Shown: positions 7,193 through 16,052, numbered from the stretch's first letter. The stretch is 64,000 nt of DNA from Fidelibacterota bacterium (GCA_947472795.1 CANJBL010000002.1:62001-126000); one strand, 5' to 3'. Numbers and translations are program-made. The notes: generated by a model not told the origin, from the letters alone.

Positions 7193-8491
7193 TTAGAACG
7201 CGCCGTGTATGCCCAGAACCTTGCCAACGTCCTCACCCATGATGATGGCGTAACGGATGTCGAATTCCTTCTTCAAGGTCGCCATGGCCTCGTCGCGGAT
7301 ATCCGGCCAAATCTCTTTGGGAATGGCTAGAACACCATCATCATCGGCATAGATATAGTCGCCGTTGTTGATGGTTACGCCGCCGATCTTGATGGAGCGG
7401 TTCATGGCGTGAACGGTGCCTTCGTACTTGATGTCATCGCAGTAAATGCCCTGCGCGAAGACCGAGAATTCGAGCCCGTTCAACTCGGCAGAGTCACGGG
7501 TGTAGCTGTCCACAACGGCGCCGACCGCGCCGGAACGGATGGCGATATTGGCATTGAGATCGCCAAAGTAAGCGGTGTTGCGCACATCGTTCTGAACGAC
7601 AATGACGTCGCCCGGGCGCACAAAGTTGTATGTGCCGAGCGCAGTATAGATCCCCCGCCAATCGTCGCCTTTGCGCAACTTGCGGAGTTCTAGCGTTTTG
7701 GCAATACCGAGAACCGAGCGGCCGCTGACTCGCTTGAAGCCTGGCGGGAAAAGAGCTTTTATGCCGCGCTCCTTGCAGATGTCTGCCAGCAGCGACGAAC
7801 ACAGATGCGGGCGCAGAGTGTCGAGTTTGGCGTTATGTGCCGCGCGGTAGCCGGCGCAGATACGTTCCGCCAAGGCCAGATCGTCCGGCCAGTTGACGTC
7901 GAACGCTTCTTCATCGGTCAATTCAAAGAATTCCACCTTGCTACCGAAGCGGCGCGTTGGTTTGGGTTTACCCTTTTGCCGACGAACCATGTAGAGACCC
8001 ATGGACTCAATAACAGTCGGCGGCAGGTCAACGGAATTGGGAATGCGGTCCTCGCCGTAAGCCGGCCTGTCCTTCTCCCACGTGTACTGCTTCTTCTTTT
8101 GCACCGCGACGAGCGAGTCCGCTGCCTTGTTGGCCTTCAGCGCTTGGATCGCGCGGGTCATGGTTTCAGCAGTCAGGAACGGGCTCGTGCACAGAGCCTG
8201 GATGTAGATGTCCGCCTCCACACGCGCGCATTCATTGGCGAAAAGCTCGTGACCATCGGTCTTGTTGCTCGCGAGCTTGGCATTCCGTTTTAGGATCTTC
8301 ACCGGCAGATCGGAGACCATCTCGATGATGGCATCGGATTCAGTGTCGAGATAGACGTCGTCGATCTCTGGGCACGCGAGAAGCTGCTTCAGCTTGCGCT
8401 TAAACAAATGCTCGCCGTCCAGAATCACGGTGTTCTTGTTGCGGATACGGGTGCTGTCGCCTTTTGCCGGCACAAACGCCACGGTGCGCAT
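7193..8491 (-). CDS. CMP-sugar (acylneuraminate-type) cytidylyltransferase fused to RraA-like domain
   Basis: Two domains in one 432-residue chain. Residues 1-215 are a NeuA/KdsB-type cytidylyltransferase: VAFVPAKGDSTRIRNKN contains the CTP-binding PAKGxSxRxxxKN motif, followed by DVYLDTESDAI and a C-terminal FDVNWPDDLALAE. Residues 225-432 resemble the RraA / HMG-CHA aldolase fold: YNFVRPGDVIVVQND, YFGDLNANIAIRSGAVGAVVD and YTRDSAEL, with the Arg-Asp pair used by the aldolases retained. The first domain would make a CMP-activated keto-sugar acid; the second could be an aldolase or a regulatory subunit. It heads a minus-strand operon with two other nucleotide-sugar type genes. The fusion is seen directly; the role of the second half is inference. 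Confidence 0.82.
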   Translation of the reverse strand: MRTVAFVPAKGDSTRIRNKNTVILDGEHLFKRKLKQLLACPEIDDVYLDTESDAIIEMVSDLPVKILKRNAKLASNKTDGHELFANECARVEADIYIQALCTSPFLTAETMTRAIQALKANKAADSLVAVQKKKQYTWEKDRPAYGEDRIPNSVDLPPTVIESMGLYMVRRQKGKPKPTRRFGSKVEFFELTDEEAFDVNWPDDLALAERICAGYRAAHNAKLDTLRPHLCSSLLADICKERGIKALFPPGFKRVSGRSVLGIAKTLELRKLRKGDDWRGIYTALGTYNFVRPGDVIVVQNDVRNTAYFGDLNANIAIRSGAVGAVVDSYTRDSAELNGLEFSVFAQGIYCDDIKYEGTVHAMNRSIKIGGVTINNGDYIYADDDGVLAIPKEIWPDIRDEAMATLKKEFDIRYAIIMGEDVGKVLGIHGAF

Positions 8492-8544
8492 TGGTAAAAC
8501 CCCTAGTACAAAATTGTCCGTATTTACCGTAACAACGGCAGGTT

Positions 8545-8577
8545 AAAAAAGGGTTCCGCCCGGGAGCGCCCTTTTTG
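8545..8577. other. Terminator-like hairpin in divergent promoter region
   Basis: AAAAAGGG (8546-8553) and CCCTTTTT (8569-8576) form an outer stem with an inner CGC/GCG pairing, giving A- and T-tracts on both sides as in a bidirectional terminator. It lies between the divergent CMP-sugar synthetase fusion and pepN, where no convergent transcript is evident, so it could be an attenuator or insulator rather than a gene end. Confidence 0.45.
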
Positions 8578-8655
8578 GACCTATCGGCTTGAAAGCACAG
8601 AACAAAGCGCTAGGCTGTCCGTTCGCTGGTAGCCCCCTTCTCTTTAGGTCTTTCC

Positions 8656-11316
8656 ATGAAAACCGAACAGCCCCCCAAGGCAGAGCCGACCGCGATCCGC
8701 CTAGCCGACTACACCCCGCCACCGTACCGGATCGAAACCGTAGAACTCACCTTCGACTTGGAACCGGCTGCGACGCGGGTACGGGCAAAACTCAGAATTG
8801 TCAGCGACCATGAGCGTTCCAAGGGTGTGCAGGCCCTTGTGTTGAACGGCGAGCAGCTGAAGCTGCTCAGCATTGCGCTCGACGGCAAACCGCTGCCAAC
8901 CGAAGCATACAGTGTCACAGAGGACACTCTCACGATTCCGGGTGCGCCCAGCGCTTTTACTCTCGAGACCGAAGTGGAAATCGATCCAGAAGCCAATAAA
9001 GCCCTCGAAGGCCTCTATGTCTCGCGAGGGGTATTCTGCACTCAGTGCGAAGCTGAAGGATTCCGGCGCATCACGTACTACCTCGACCGACCCGATGCCA
9101 TGGCGCGCTTTCGCACGACCATACGCGCACCAAAAGCGAGTTGCCCTGTGCTGCTATCCAACGGCAACCCGGTAGAACAAGGCGACCTCGCGGACGGGCG
9201 ACACTACGCCGTCTGGGACGACCCGTTCCTCAAGCCCTGTTACCTCTTCGCACTCGTAGCCGGCGATCTCGCCCACATTGAAGACGGCTTCACGACGATG
9301 TCGGGACGCAAGGTGACGCTGCGCATCTACGTGGAACACGGCAAGACCCCACGCGCGACCTACGCGATGGATGCTCTAAAGCGCTGCATGGCGTGGGACG
9401 AAACTGCCTTCGGGCGCGAATACGACCTGGATATCTTCAATATCGTCGCGGTCAGCGACTTCAACATGGGCGCCATGGAGAACAAGGGGCTCAATATCTT
9501 CAATGACCGCTACATCCTGGCCGACTCCGACACCGCCACAGACATGGACTATTACCTGATCGAGTCCATCGTCGCGCACGAGTATTTTCACAACTGGAGT
9601 GGTGACCGCGTCACCTGCCGCGACTGGTTCCAGTTGAGTTTGAAAGAAGGTCTCACGGTCTTCCGCGACCAGGAATTCACCGCCGACATGCGCAGCCGTG
9701 CCAACAAGCGCATTGATGACGTGGAAGTACTTCGCGTGACGCAGTTTCGTGAAGACGCGAGCCCCCTCGCCCATCCTGTGCGTCCCGAAAGCTATATCGA
9801 GATCAACAATTTCTATACTTCCACCATCTACCAGAAGGGCGCGGAGGTCATCCGCATGATGCAGACCTTGCTGGGCCCCGAGAAATTCCGCGCCGGCATG
9901 GATCTCTACTTTTCGCGTCACGACGGCCAGGCGGTCACTTGCGATGACTTTGCTAAAGCCATGGAGGATGCTTCAGGCATCGATCTGAAGCAGTTCAAGC
10001 TGTGGTACAGCCAGGCAGGAACGCCACAAATCACCGCGGAAGCCAAGTTCGACGAAGCCGCAAGAACCTACACGCTCACGCTCAAGCAGCATTGCCCGTC
10101 GACACCAGGCCAGCCGACCAAGCAGCCTTACCATATCCCCGTTTCGCTCGGCCTCGTGGGTGATGACGGCAAGGACATTCCACTGATGATGGGCGACGAG
10201 AGCACTCTGCCCGTCCGTGTTCTTGAGTTGAAGAATCCTACCGAGACCTTTGTCTTCACGGACGTCACTGCAAAAAAGCCGCGCCTTTCTTTAAACCGCG
10301 CCTTCTCCGCACCGGTCATTGTCAACTTCGCGCAAAGCGATGAGGACAAGGGCTTCCTCATGGCTCACGATCCCGATGGCTTTAACCGTTGGAATGCGGC
10401 CCAGGATTACGGCACCAACGTCATTTTCCGTGCCCTCGCCAATATCCAGAACAACAAAGAAGCCCAGGCGGACAAGGCATTTTTGAATGCCGTTGGCGTC
10501 GCTATCAATGATGAGCGCCTCTCTCCTGCCTTCCGCGCATCCATGCTCGCGCTCCCGGCAGAGGAGTACCTCGCCAACCGCATGGAGCGCGAGGACCCGG
10601 TCAATCTTCATCATGCGCGGGATGCCGTGCGCCGCTCTGTGGCCGAGCATCATAAAGACAGCCTGCGGCGCCTTTACGATTCACTGCGCGTCAATGCGCC
10701 CTACGTACCCGACGCAGCCGGCATGGGCCGGCGTATGTTGAAACGCGCCGCACTCAGCTATCTCTCGGCCCTTGAGACTGCGGAAACCACCGGATTGGTG
10801 AAGCATCAGTTCGATGCTGCCAACAACATGACAGACCGGATGGACGCCCTTTCCATTCTCAATACGCTGGACGTACCTGAACGCCGGCAGGCGCTGGAAG
10901 CGTTCTATACACGCTTCCAGAATGATCACCTCGTGGTGAACAAATGGCTGACAGTGCAAGCGGCTTCACCTCTGCCGGGAGCAATTAACACGGTCCGCCA
11001 ACTCCTCGACCACGCGGCCTTCGACATCAAGAACCCCAACAAGGTCCGCGCTGTGGTGAACACCTTCGCCGCCATGAACCCGGTGAATTTCCACTCTGAC
11101 GATGGTTCGGGATATGCCTTCTTGGCCGACCAGATCCTGGCCATCAACGCTTTCAACCCGTTGACGGCCGCACGGCTTGTGCCGCCGCTCGGGCGCTGGC
11201 GCCGGTTCGATGAGAAGCGTCAGGGGTTGATGAAAGCGCAGCTTGAGCGCCTTGCGGGGACGCAAGGACTCTCGCCGGATGTTACTGAACTGGTGATGAA
11301 AGCTCTGGCCGCCTAG
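8656..11316 (+). CDS. pepN: Aminopeptidase N (M1 metallopeptidase)
   Basis: A cytoplasmic zinc aminopeptidase that removes N-terminal residues from peptides. The 886-residue length is typical of proteobacterial PepN. The substrate-anchoring GAMEN motif is at residues 272-276 and the zinc site HEYFHNW at 308-314, followed 19 residues on by the third ligand in LKEGLTVFRDQEF. The four-domain layout of E. coli PepN, including the C-terminal helical arch (VVNKWLTVQAASPLP, HPF-type repeats), is complete. ATG 8656 is chosen because the preceding sequence does not extend the family match. The stop codon TAG is contributed by the first bases of a 167-bp palindromic repeat, which fills the whole gap to the convergent emrB. 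Confidence 0.96.
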   Translation: MKTEQPPKAEPTAIRLADYTPPPYRIETVELTFDLEPAATRVRAKLRIVSDHERSKGVQALVLNGEQLKLLSIALDGKPLPTEAYSVTEDTLTIPGAPSAFTLETEVEIDPEANKALEGLYVSRGVFCTQCEAEGFRRITYYLDRPDAMARFRTTIRAPKASCPVLLSNGNPVEQGDLADGRHYAVWDDPFLKPCYLFALVAGDLAHIEDGFTTMSGRKVTLRIYVEHGKTPRATYAMDALKRCMAWDETAFGREYDLDIFNIVAVSDFNMGAMENKGLNIFNDRYILADSDTATDMDYYLIESIVAHEYFHNWSGDRVTCRDWFQLSLKEGLTVFRDQEFTADMRSRANKRIDDVEVLRVTQFREDASPLAHPVRPESYIEINNFYTSTIYQKGAEVIRMMQTLLGPEKFRAGMDLYFSRHDGQAVTCDDFAKAMEDASGIDLKQFKLWYSQAGTPQITAEAKFDEAARTYTLTLKQHCPSTPGQPTKQPYHIPVSLGLVGDDGKDIPLMMGDESTLPVRVLELKNPTETFVFTDVTAKKPRLSLNRAFSAPVIVNFAQSDEDKGFLMAHDPDGFNRWNAAQDYGTNVIFRALANIQNNKEAQADKAFLNAVGVAINDERLSPAFRASMLALPAEEYLANRMEREDPVNLHHARDAVRRSVAEHHKDSLRRLYDSLRVNAPYVPDAAGMGRRMLKRAALSYLSALETAETTGLVKHQFDAANNMTDRMDALSILNTLDVPERRQALEAFYTRFQNDHLVVNKWLTVQAASPLPGAINTVRQLLDHAAFDIKNPNKVRAVVNTFAAMNPVNFHSDDGSGYAFLADQILAINAFNPLTAARLVPPLGRWRRFDEKRQGLMKAQLERLAGTQGLSPDVTELVMKALAA

Positions 11317-11479
11317 TGGAGCAGATTTGACATTCGCTATCTGGCTAGCGGAAAAACTGGGCGGCGAATGTCAAATCGTAAGATCCACTAGATTCGTGGA
11401 TTTCTAGTGGTCCTTTGATTCTAACATTCGCAAACTGGTCCATGGAACTGGAATGCGAATGTTAGAATCGGACCACTAG
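11313..11479 (+). repeat. 167-bp double-palindrome intergenic repeat, copy 1
   Basis: Two hairpins in tandem, each bounded by CTAG. Hairpin A (11313-11391): outer arms CTAGTGGA/TCCACTAG, inner arms GATTTGACATTCGC (11324-11337) and complement (11364-11377), 26-nt loop. Hairpin B (11404-11479): outer CTAGTGGTCC/GGACCACTAG, inner GATTCTAACATTCGC (11417-11431) and complement (11455-11469), 23-nt loop. A 12-bp spacer separates them. An inverted copy of identical length lies at 54042-54208; by hand alignment 18 of 167 positions differ, nearly all in loops and spacer, while the arms are identical. It exactly fills the space between the pepN and emrB stop codons. May act as a bidirectional terminator, or be a MITE-like element with TA/CTAG target sites. 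Confidence 0.85.
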
Positions 11480-11482
11480 CGG

Positions 11483-13033
11483 TCAGACTTCCATGGCGTG
11501 TTCTGCGGGATTTGGCGGCGCGACCTGTGCTTTCGGACGGCGCAGCACAAAAACCAAGGGCAGCGTGATCACGGTGATCCACATCATCAGGGTGAAGACG
11601 TCCACATAGGAAATCATCGCGGCCTGACGAGTCACCTCGTGATTGAGTGATCCCACGCCATTGACAGCCATGTTCCATGGCACGTTCGGCGCCAGCATCT
11701 GCAGCGGCTTCTTGAACGGCGTAATGTGCTCGCTAAGCTCGGCATGATTAATCTGCGTATTCTGAGCCAGCAACGTAGAAACAATGGAAATACCAACGCT
11801 GCTGCCGATGCTGCGGATCAAACTGAAGATGGCCGTGCCCTCGGTGCGGAACTGCGGCGGCAACGTCACAAAGGCGCTCGTGCTGAGCGCTGTAAAAAGA
11901 ATGCCGATGCCAAAACCCTGAATGGCGCCCGTGATCATCAATAACGCGGGTGTGACGTTCAGATCGAACGTGGCCATTTTCCACATACAGAAGCCGATCA
12001 GCGATGCGCCGCCGAACATCATGAGGCGCGGATCAACCTTGCGGATCATGCGCCCAGCCACCCACATGGCCATCATAGTCCCGATACCGCGCGGCATCAT
12101 GAGGAGCCCGGTCTCGATAATGGGATACCCCAGCAGGTTCTGCAGCATGCTTGGCAGAAGTGCCATGGTCGAGAGTAAGGTCACGCCCATGCCGAAGCTC
12201 AAGACCGAGCCTGCGACATAGTTACGGTCCTTGAACAGTGCCGGATTTAGGAATGGGCGCTGCGTCGTGAACACATGAACGATGAACAGATAGAAAGCGA
12301 GCACCGCAACAGAAGCTTCAACAATAATCTCGAGTGACGCGAACCAATCTTGTGTTTCCCCGCGGTCGAGGAAGAGCTGGAATGACGACAGCGCCAGAGC
12401 AATGAAGACGAAGCCCTTCATGTCGAATTTGCTGTTAGCGTTACGCTTGGTTTCCGGCAACAGCGCCACAATCCCGATAGCGCAAATAATGCCGATGGGT
12501 AGATTGATGAAGAACACCCAGCGCCAGCTCATGGTGTCGGTAAGGTAACCGCCAAGCGTGGGGCCGAAGATAGGCCCCAGCATGACGCCCATGCCCCAAG
12601 CGGCAAGGGCTGGGCCAAACTTCTCGCGCGGATAAAGGTCCATCAATGTAGCTTGAGAGAGCGGCACCAGCGCCGCTCCGGCGATCCCCTGAATGACGCG
12701 GAAAAGCACGATCTCGGTCAGGGATTGCGCCATGCCGCACAAGGCGGACGCGATCGTGAAGCCAATGATGGAATACAGGAAAACACGCGTGCGCCCGAAC
12801 CGGTCCACCAAGTATCCGGTCAGCGACATCCCGATGGCCGAGGCCACGACATAAGAAGTCAGCACCCACGTGATCTGATCCTGGCTCGCGCTCATGCCGC
12901 TCTGCATATAGGGCAAAGCGACATTGGCGATGGTCATGTCCAGAGTCTGCATGATCGTCGCCAGCACGATAAAGCCCGTGAGGACGATCAGCCGGCCTGA
13001 GACTTTTTTCTCGTCCGCCACAATCACACTCAC
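11483..13033 (-). CDS. emrB: MFS multidrug efflux permease, EmrB/QacA (DHA2, 14-TM) type
   Basis: A 516-residue inner-membrane drug:H+ antiporter of the DHA2 family, with about 14 hydrophobic segments. Marker segments: MQTLDMTIANVALPYM in TM1 (motif D1), GYLVDRFGRTRVFLYS (motif A), RVIQGIAGAALVPLSQA (motif B), and GPIFGPTLGGYLTDTMSWRWVFFINLPIG (motif C and following loop). It works with EmrA and an outer-membrane channel to export hydrophobic compounds. The GTG start abuts the emrA stop codon; a second GTG two codons in has a better-placed AGGTGA. Third gene of emrR-emrA-emrB; ends against the palindromic repeat. Confidence 0.94.
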   Translation of the reverse strand: MSVIVADEKKVSGRLIVLTGFIVLATIMQTLDMTIANVALPYMQSGMSASQDQITWVLTSYVVASAIGMSLTGYLVDRFGRTRVFLYSIIGFTIASALCGMAQSLTEIVLFRVIQGIAGAALVPLSQATLMDLYPREKFGPALAAWGMGVMLGPIFGPTLGGYLTDTMSWRWVFFINLPIGIICAIGIVALLPETKRNANSKFDMKGFVFIALALSSFQLFLDRGETQDWFASLEIIVEASVAVLAFYLFIVHVFTTQRPFLNPALFKDRNYVAGSVLSFGMGVTLLSTMALLPSMLQNLLGYPIIETGLLMMPRGIGTMMAMWVAGRMIRKVDPRLMMFGGASLIGFCMWKMATFDLNVTPALLMITGAIQGFGIGILFTALSTSAFVTLPPQFRTEGTAIFSLIRSIGSSVGISIVSTLLAQNTQINHAELSEHITPFKKPLQMLAPNVPWNMAVNGVGSLNHEVTRQAAMISYVDVFTLMMWITVITLPLVFVLRRPKAQVAPPNPAEHAMEV

Positions 13034-14122
13034 CTAGTCGAGATAGCGCTGAAGTCGCGTGCGCGCGGTATCGACATCAACCACCACGCTCATGCCGGTG
13101 CGCAAGGTGGGGCCGTCCTTCTGATCGTCGATGGATATCCGCACCGGAATGCGTTGCACCACTTTGACCCAATTGCCTGTGGAGTTCTGCGCCGGGAGTA
13201 CGGAAAACTCGGCGCCGCTCGCCTGACTGATGCTGGTCACGTGGCCGTGGAAAGGGTGGCCGGGATAAGTATCGACATGCAGTTCCACGGGCTGACCCAC
13301 CTTCATATTGGTCAGATCCGTTTCCTTGAAGTTGGCTTCAATCCAAGCCCCTTGTGAGGACACAATGCTGAAGCTGGGCGCCGCCGTTCGCGCATAGTCG
13401 CCAACCTTCGGCAGCTGGCTGACGATGCCGTCAAAGGGTGCGCGTACCGTTGTGCGTTCAATGAAGGTCTCGGCGGAGACCTTGGCACTCATGGCCTGCT
13501 GATAGCTCGGCACTTTCTCGGGCGTAACGCTCGGGTCACCGTCCAGGCGTGCAAGAATTTCCGCCTCCTCCTGCTTCAACAGCGTGATGTTCTGGCGCGC
13601 GGAATCAAGGTTGTGCTTGGCCTCATCCAATTTCGCCGCGGCGGCAAAGTTGCTGGCAGCGAGCGTTGATTGCCGCTTGTACTCACGATCCGCAAAGGAA
13701 ACGTTGTTCTGCATAATCGCCAGCGATGCCTCTTTCTGACGGTAACGCGCCTTGTCGCCTTCGATGCCCGACAGGGCTGATCGGAGTTGCGCTTCGGCAC
13801 CGAGCATTGCAATGCGGTAATTGGTATCATCGATTTTCAGGATGGGCTGGCCCTTGGTCACGGCCTGGTTCTCATTAACGAGAACACCCGTGATGTTGCC
13901 CGAGACTTCGGGGCTGACAGCCGCAATATCGGTCTTCACATAGGCGTTGTCGGTGCTGACATAGCGGCCGCCATTCACATACCACGCAACGCCGCCGGCA
14001 ATGGCGAGGATCGGCACGACGCCCATGAGGATGCGGCGCACGACCTGCGTACGTTGAGGCTGTTCTGACGCGCCTTGCGCAGAGGAAGTAGGTACTGACA
14101 ATTTTGATTCTGCGTTCATCAT
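13034..14122 (-). CDS. emrA: HlyD-family membrane fusion protein, EmrA type
   Basis: The periplasmic adaptor of the EmrAB pump. One N-terminal transmembrane helix (ILMGVVPILAIAGGVAWYV) is followed by the first half-lipoyl segment YVSTDNAYVKTDIAAVSPEVSGNI in split form, a coiled-coil hairpin from about residues 110-200 (LRSALSGIEGDK, AAKLDEAKHNLDSARQNI), the second lipoyl half TVRAPFDGIVSQLPKVGDY, and a beta-barrel region ending in GTGxSV-like RTGMSVVVDVDT. A TTG nine bases upstream extends the frame, but the paired ATG codons at 14122/14119 fit better. It overlaps or abuts emrR closely and emrB directly, so the three are one operon. Confidence 0.93.
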   Translation of the reverse strand: MMNAESKLSVPTSSAQGASEQPQRTQVVRRILMGVVPILAIAGGVAWYVNGGRYVSTDNAYVKTDIAAVSPEVSGNITGVLVNENQAVTKGQPILKIDDTNYRIAMLGAEAQLRSALSGIEGDKARYRQKEASLAIMQNNVSFADREYKRQSTLAASNFAAAAKLDEAKHNLDSARQNITLLKQEEAEILARLDGDPSVTPEKVPSYQQAMSAKVSAETFIERTTVRAPFDGIVSQLPKVGDYARTAAPSFSIVSSQGAWIEANFKETDLTNMKVGQPVELHVDTYPGHPFHGHVTSISQASGAEFSVLPAQNSTGNWVKVVQRIPVRISIDDQKDGPTLRTGMSVVVDVDTARTRLQRYLD

Positions 14123-14127
14123 TTTTC

Positions 14128-14613
14128 TCAAAGGTTGAAAGTCTGGGTCGATACAGGTTCCGGCTCAGCGGAAACACCATCAAAGTTTGCACGCATGTGA
14201 CGTAGCAAACCGATGACGTGCGCCTGTTGTTCCGGCGAAATATCTTTCGTTGCGGTGGCGCGGACCTCTTCAGCGATCTTGCGCAGGACTACGAGGATCG
14301 GCCCCGCTTCCGGAGTCAGGAACAACTGCACGGCGCGGCGATCGTTGGGATCGGGCCGGCGTTCGATCAGACCTGCCGTTTCCATCCGGTCGAGGACGCG
14401 TGTGAGCGAGATCGGCTGCATGTCCAGAAGGTCGGCAAGCCCGACCTGACTGATGCCAGCGTTGCTGTTGAGCTTCCAGAGGACACGCCATTGTCCTTGC
14501 GTGAAACCCATAGCGCGCGCGCGACGATCAAAATGGCGGCGCATGGTGCGCGACGTCTCATAGATCTCGATACCAAGGACGAAGGCGGCGGGCTGAGTGT
14601 TTTCGGTGTTCAT
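14128..14613 (-). CDS. emrR: MarR-family repressor of the emrAB operon
   Basis: A 161-residue winged-helix regulator: GFTQGQWRVLWKLNSNAGISQVGLADLLDMQ is the helical and recognition region, and the wing RRPDPNDRRAVQLFLTPEAGP carries the conserved Asp-Arg pair. Members bind palindromes as dimers and let go on binding phenolic or drug-like ligands. The start is placed at ATG 14613; the open frame continues upstream through the operator region but those residues do not look coding. A near-perfect AT-rich palindrome 25 bp upstream fits autoregulation. The operon partner genes emrA and emrB imply control of multidrug efflux. Confidence 0.9.
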   Translation of the reverse strand: MNTENTQPAAFVLGIEIYETSRTMRRHFDRRARAMGFTQGQWRVLWKLNSNAGISQVGLADLLDMQPISLTRVLDRMETAGLIERRPDPNDRRAVQLFLTPEAGPILVVLRKIAEEVRATATKDISPEQQAHVIGLLRHMRANFDGVSAEPEPVSTQTFNL

Positions 14614-14637
14614 GGCGTTTCGTATAGGCCACGCCTG

Positions 14638-14662
14638 ATATAATATACAGTGTATATTATAT
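14638..14662. promoter_or_regulatory. Probable MarR/EmrR operator
   Basis: ATATAATATAC (14638-14648) and GTATATTATAT (14652-14662) form a perfect inverted repeat with a 3-bp centre, 25 bp upstream of the emrR start, in the expected promoter position. A second inverted repeat, CTATGCG/CGCATAG (14681-14687 and 14693-14699), lies just upstream of it and may be a further site. Confidence 0.6.
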
Positions 14663-14723
14663 GCATTGTGTACGACACTCCTATGCGCGAAACGCATAGA
14701 ATATATCATTGATTTTCAGTGCG

Positions 14724-15956
14724 TTACGGAATGAAGCGTTTAGCGAGCGCCGGCACATAGGACGGCGTACAGGATTTTACGGCGATTCCCCGCCTCTCCG
14801 CCGCCTGGCAAATCTCCTCCATATCCCGGCAATAGCTCCAGAACTCTTCCTCATAGTTCCTTTGCCAGAATCCGCCGTGCACCCGGTGCGTGACGGCCAT
14901 CTTGCTCATGTAGTCGCCCTCGCCCGCATGTGACCAGGGTTTGGTCGCCGCGGCAAAAGGCATGCCGTCGCAGCCATAGATATCCACCCGCTTGGACGCG
15001 GAGAAAGCCACCGGCAGCACGAGCATGGTGAAGATATTCGCCGTCGCCGTGGTGATAAATTCTCCCAGCAGATCGATGTTGAAACCGACGCTGCGGTTGT
15101 TGCCGATCCCGATGATGCGGCTGCGCGCTTCCGGCGGAACGAGATCACGGAAATACAGCACGTAACCCAACTGCGTGAAGAGGAAGCGGTTGGGCTCGGC
15201 CATTGCCTTTGCTAAGTCTTGGCGGAACCGGCCGGCATACAGCGATGCGCCGCAGTGTTGCACCGGATCGCCGCAGAACAAGAGTTCCGGCTTCAGGTGT
15301 GCGAGCGCCGCTTCGTCGGCAATGGTGGAATTGCAGACCGCGCGCACGGTGGGCCCCGGATCGAAACGCGACTCAACAACTTTGCCCAGAGATGGGCCGT
15401 TGCCAAAAGCGCTGACGGATTTGCCCTTCCAGCGCGGAAGTGCCGCGCGGAATGCGGCGTAACACTCATTCACCAGCGTCTCGAGTTCGGCATGAGAGAA
15501 AAAATTATAGATGAAACGGATGATGGACAGTGTTTCCTGCTGCACCGCTGTAGGATCGGCCCAGATCAATTCCGCGCCTGTCTGATCGGCGACCTGGCGC
15601 GCGGCCGCAACGGCATTGGCATCGCCCACGTGCCACACAATGACGCCCTTCAGGTGCGGATATTTCGCTTTTGTATAGGCGGCGGGATTCAAGGATGCAT
15701 CCTGAAGCAATTGGATCTTGCCCGCGAATTTTGGTGCATGATCGGCGATGGCTGGATCAAAGTCGCGGCCGAGATAAACCCGCGCCATGGAGAGGATCTG
15801 CTCCACCTCAAGCAGCGGGAAGTCATCGCCCGCGTAGGGGAAGATCAGCTTCGAGACCTTGTTCAAGGCGGGCAAGAAGTGCCAGACGCTGCGGAAAAGC
15901 TGATCGAGCAGGCTTTGCCGGTCGGGAAACGGCGGATAGAAGAGAACATCGTTCAT
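14724..15956 (-). CDS. DUF115/MptE-like protein, 410 aa
   Basis: A 410-residue soluble protein resembling the DUF115 (6-hydroxymethylpterin pyrophosphokinase MptE-like, also Maf-type flagellin glycosylation) families: SVSAFGNGPSLGKVV around residue 190 corresponds to the conserved GxGPSL loop, CNSTIADEAALAHLKPELLFCGDPVQHC to the nucleotide-sugar/acidic segment, and VDIYGCDGMPF to the later Y-G-x-D motif. Such proteins have been linked to transfer of nonulosonic (sialic-like) sugars or to phosphotransfer reactions. The CMP-sugar synthetase fusion at 7.2-8.5 kb could supply a donor, which is inference. The gene stands alone between emrR and a divergent methyltransferase-fold gene. Confidence 0.65.
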   Translation of the reverse strand: MNDVLFYPPFPDRQSLLDQLFRSVWHFLPALNKVSKLIFPYAGDDFPLLEVEQILSMARVYLGRDFDPAIADHAPKFAGKIQLLQDASLNPAAYTKAKYPHLKGVIVWHVGDANAVAAARQVADQTGAELIWADPTAVQQETLSIIRFIYNFFSHAELETLVNECYAAFRAALPRWKGKSVSAFGNGPSLGKVVESRFDPGPTVRAVCNSTIADEAALAHLKPELLFCGDPVQHCGASLYAGRFRQDLAKAMAEPNRFLFTQLGYVLYFRDLVPPEARSRIIGIGNNRSVGFNIDLLGEFITTATANIFTMLVLPVAFSASKRVDIYGCDGMPFAAATKPWSHAGEGDYMSKMAVTHRVHGGFWQRNYEEEFWSYCRDMEEICQAAERRGIAVKSCTPSYVPALAKRFIP

Positions 15957-16052
15957 AACCTGATCCTACCTGTGACCTTGCCTTTGGCAAATGCCGGCTG
16001 AGTTACGGTCCGTTCCGAGATAGGATGTCCCATCGTATCTGGGAGGAATGTC

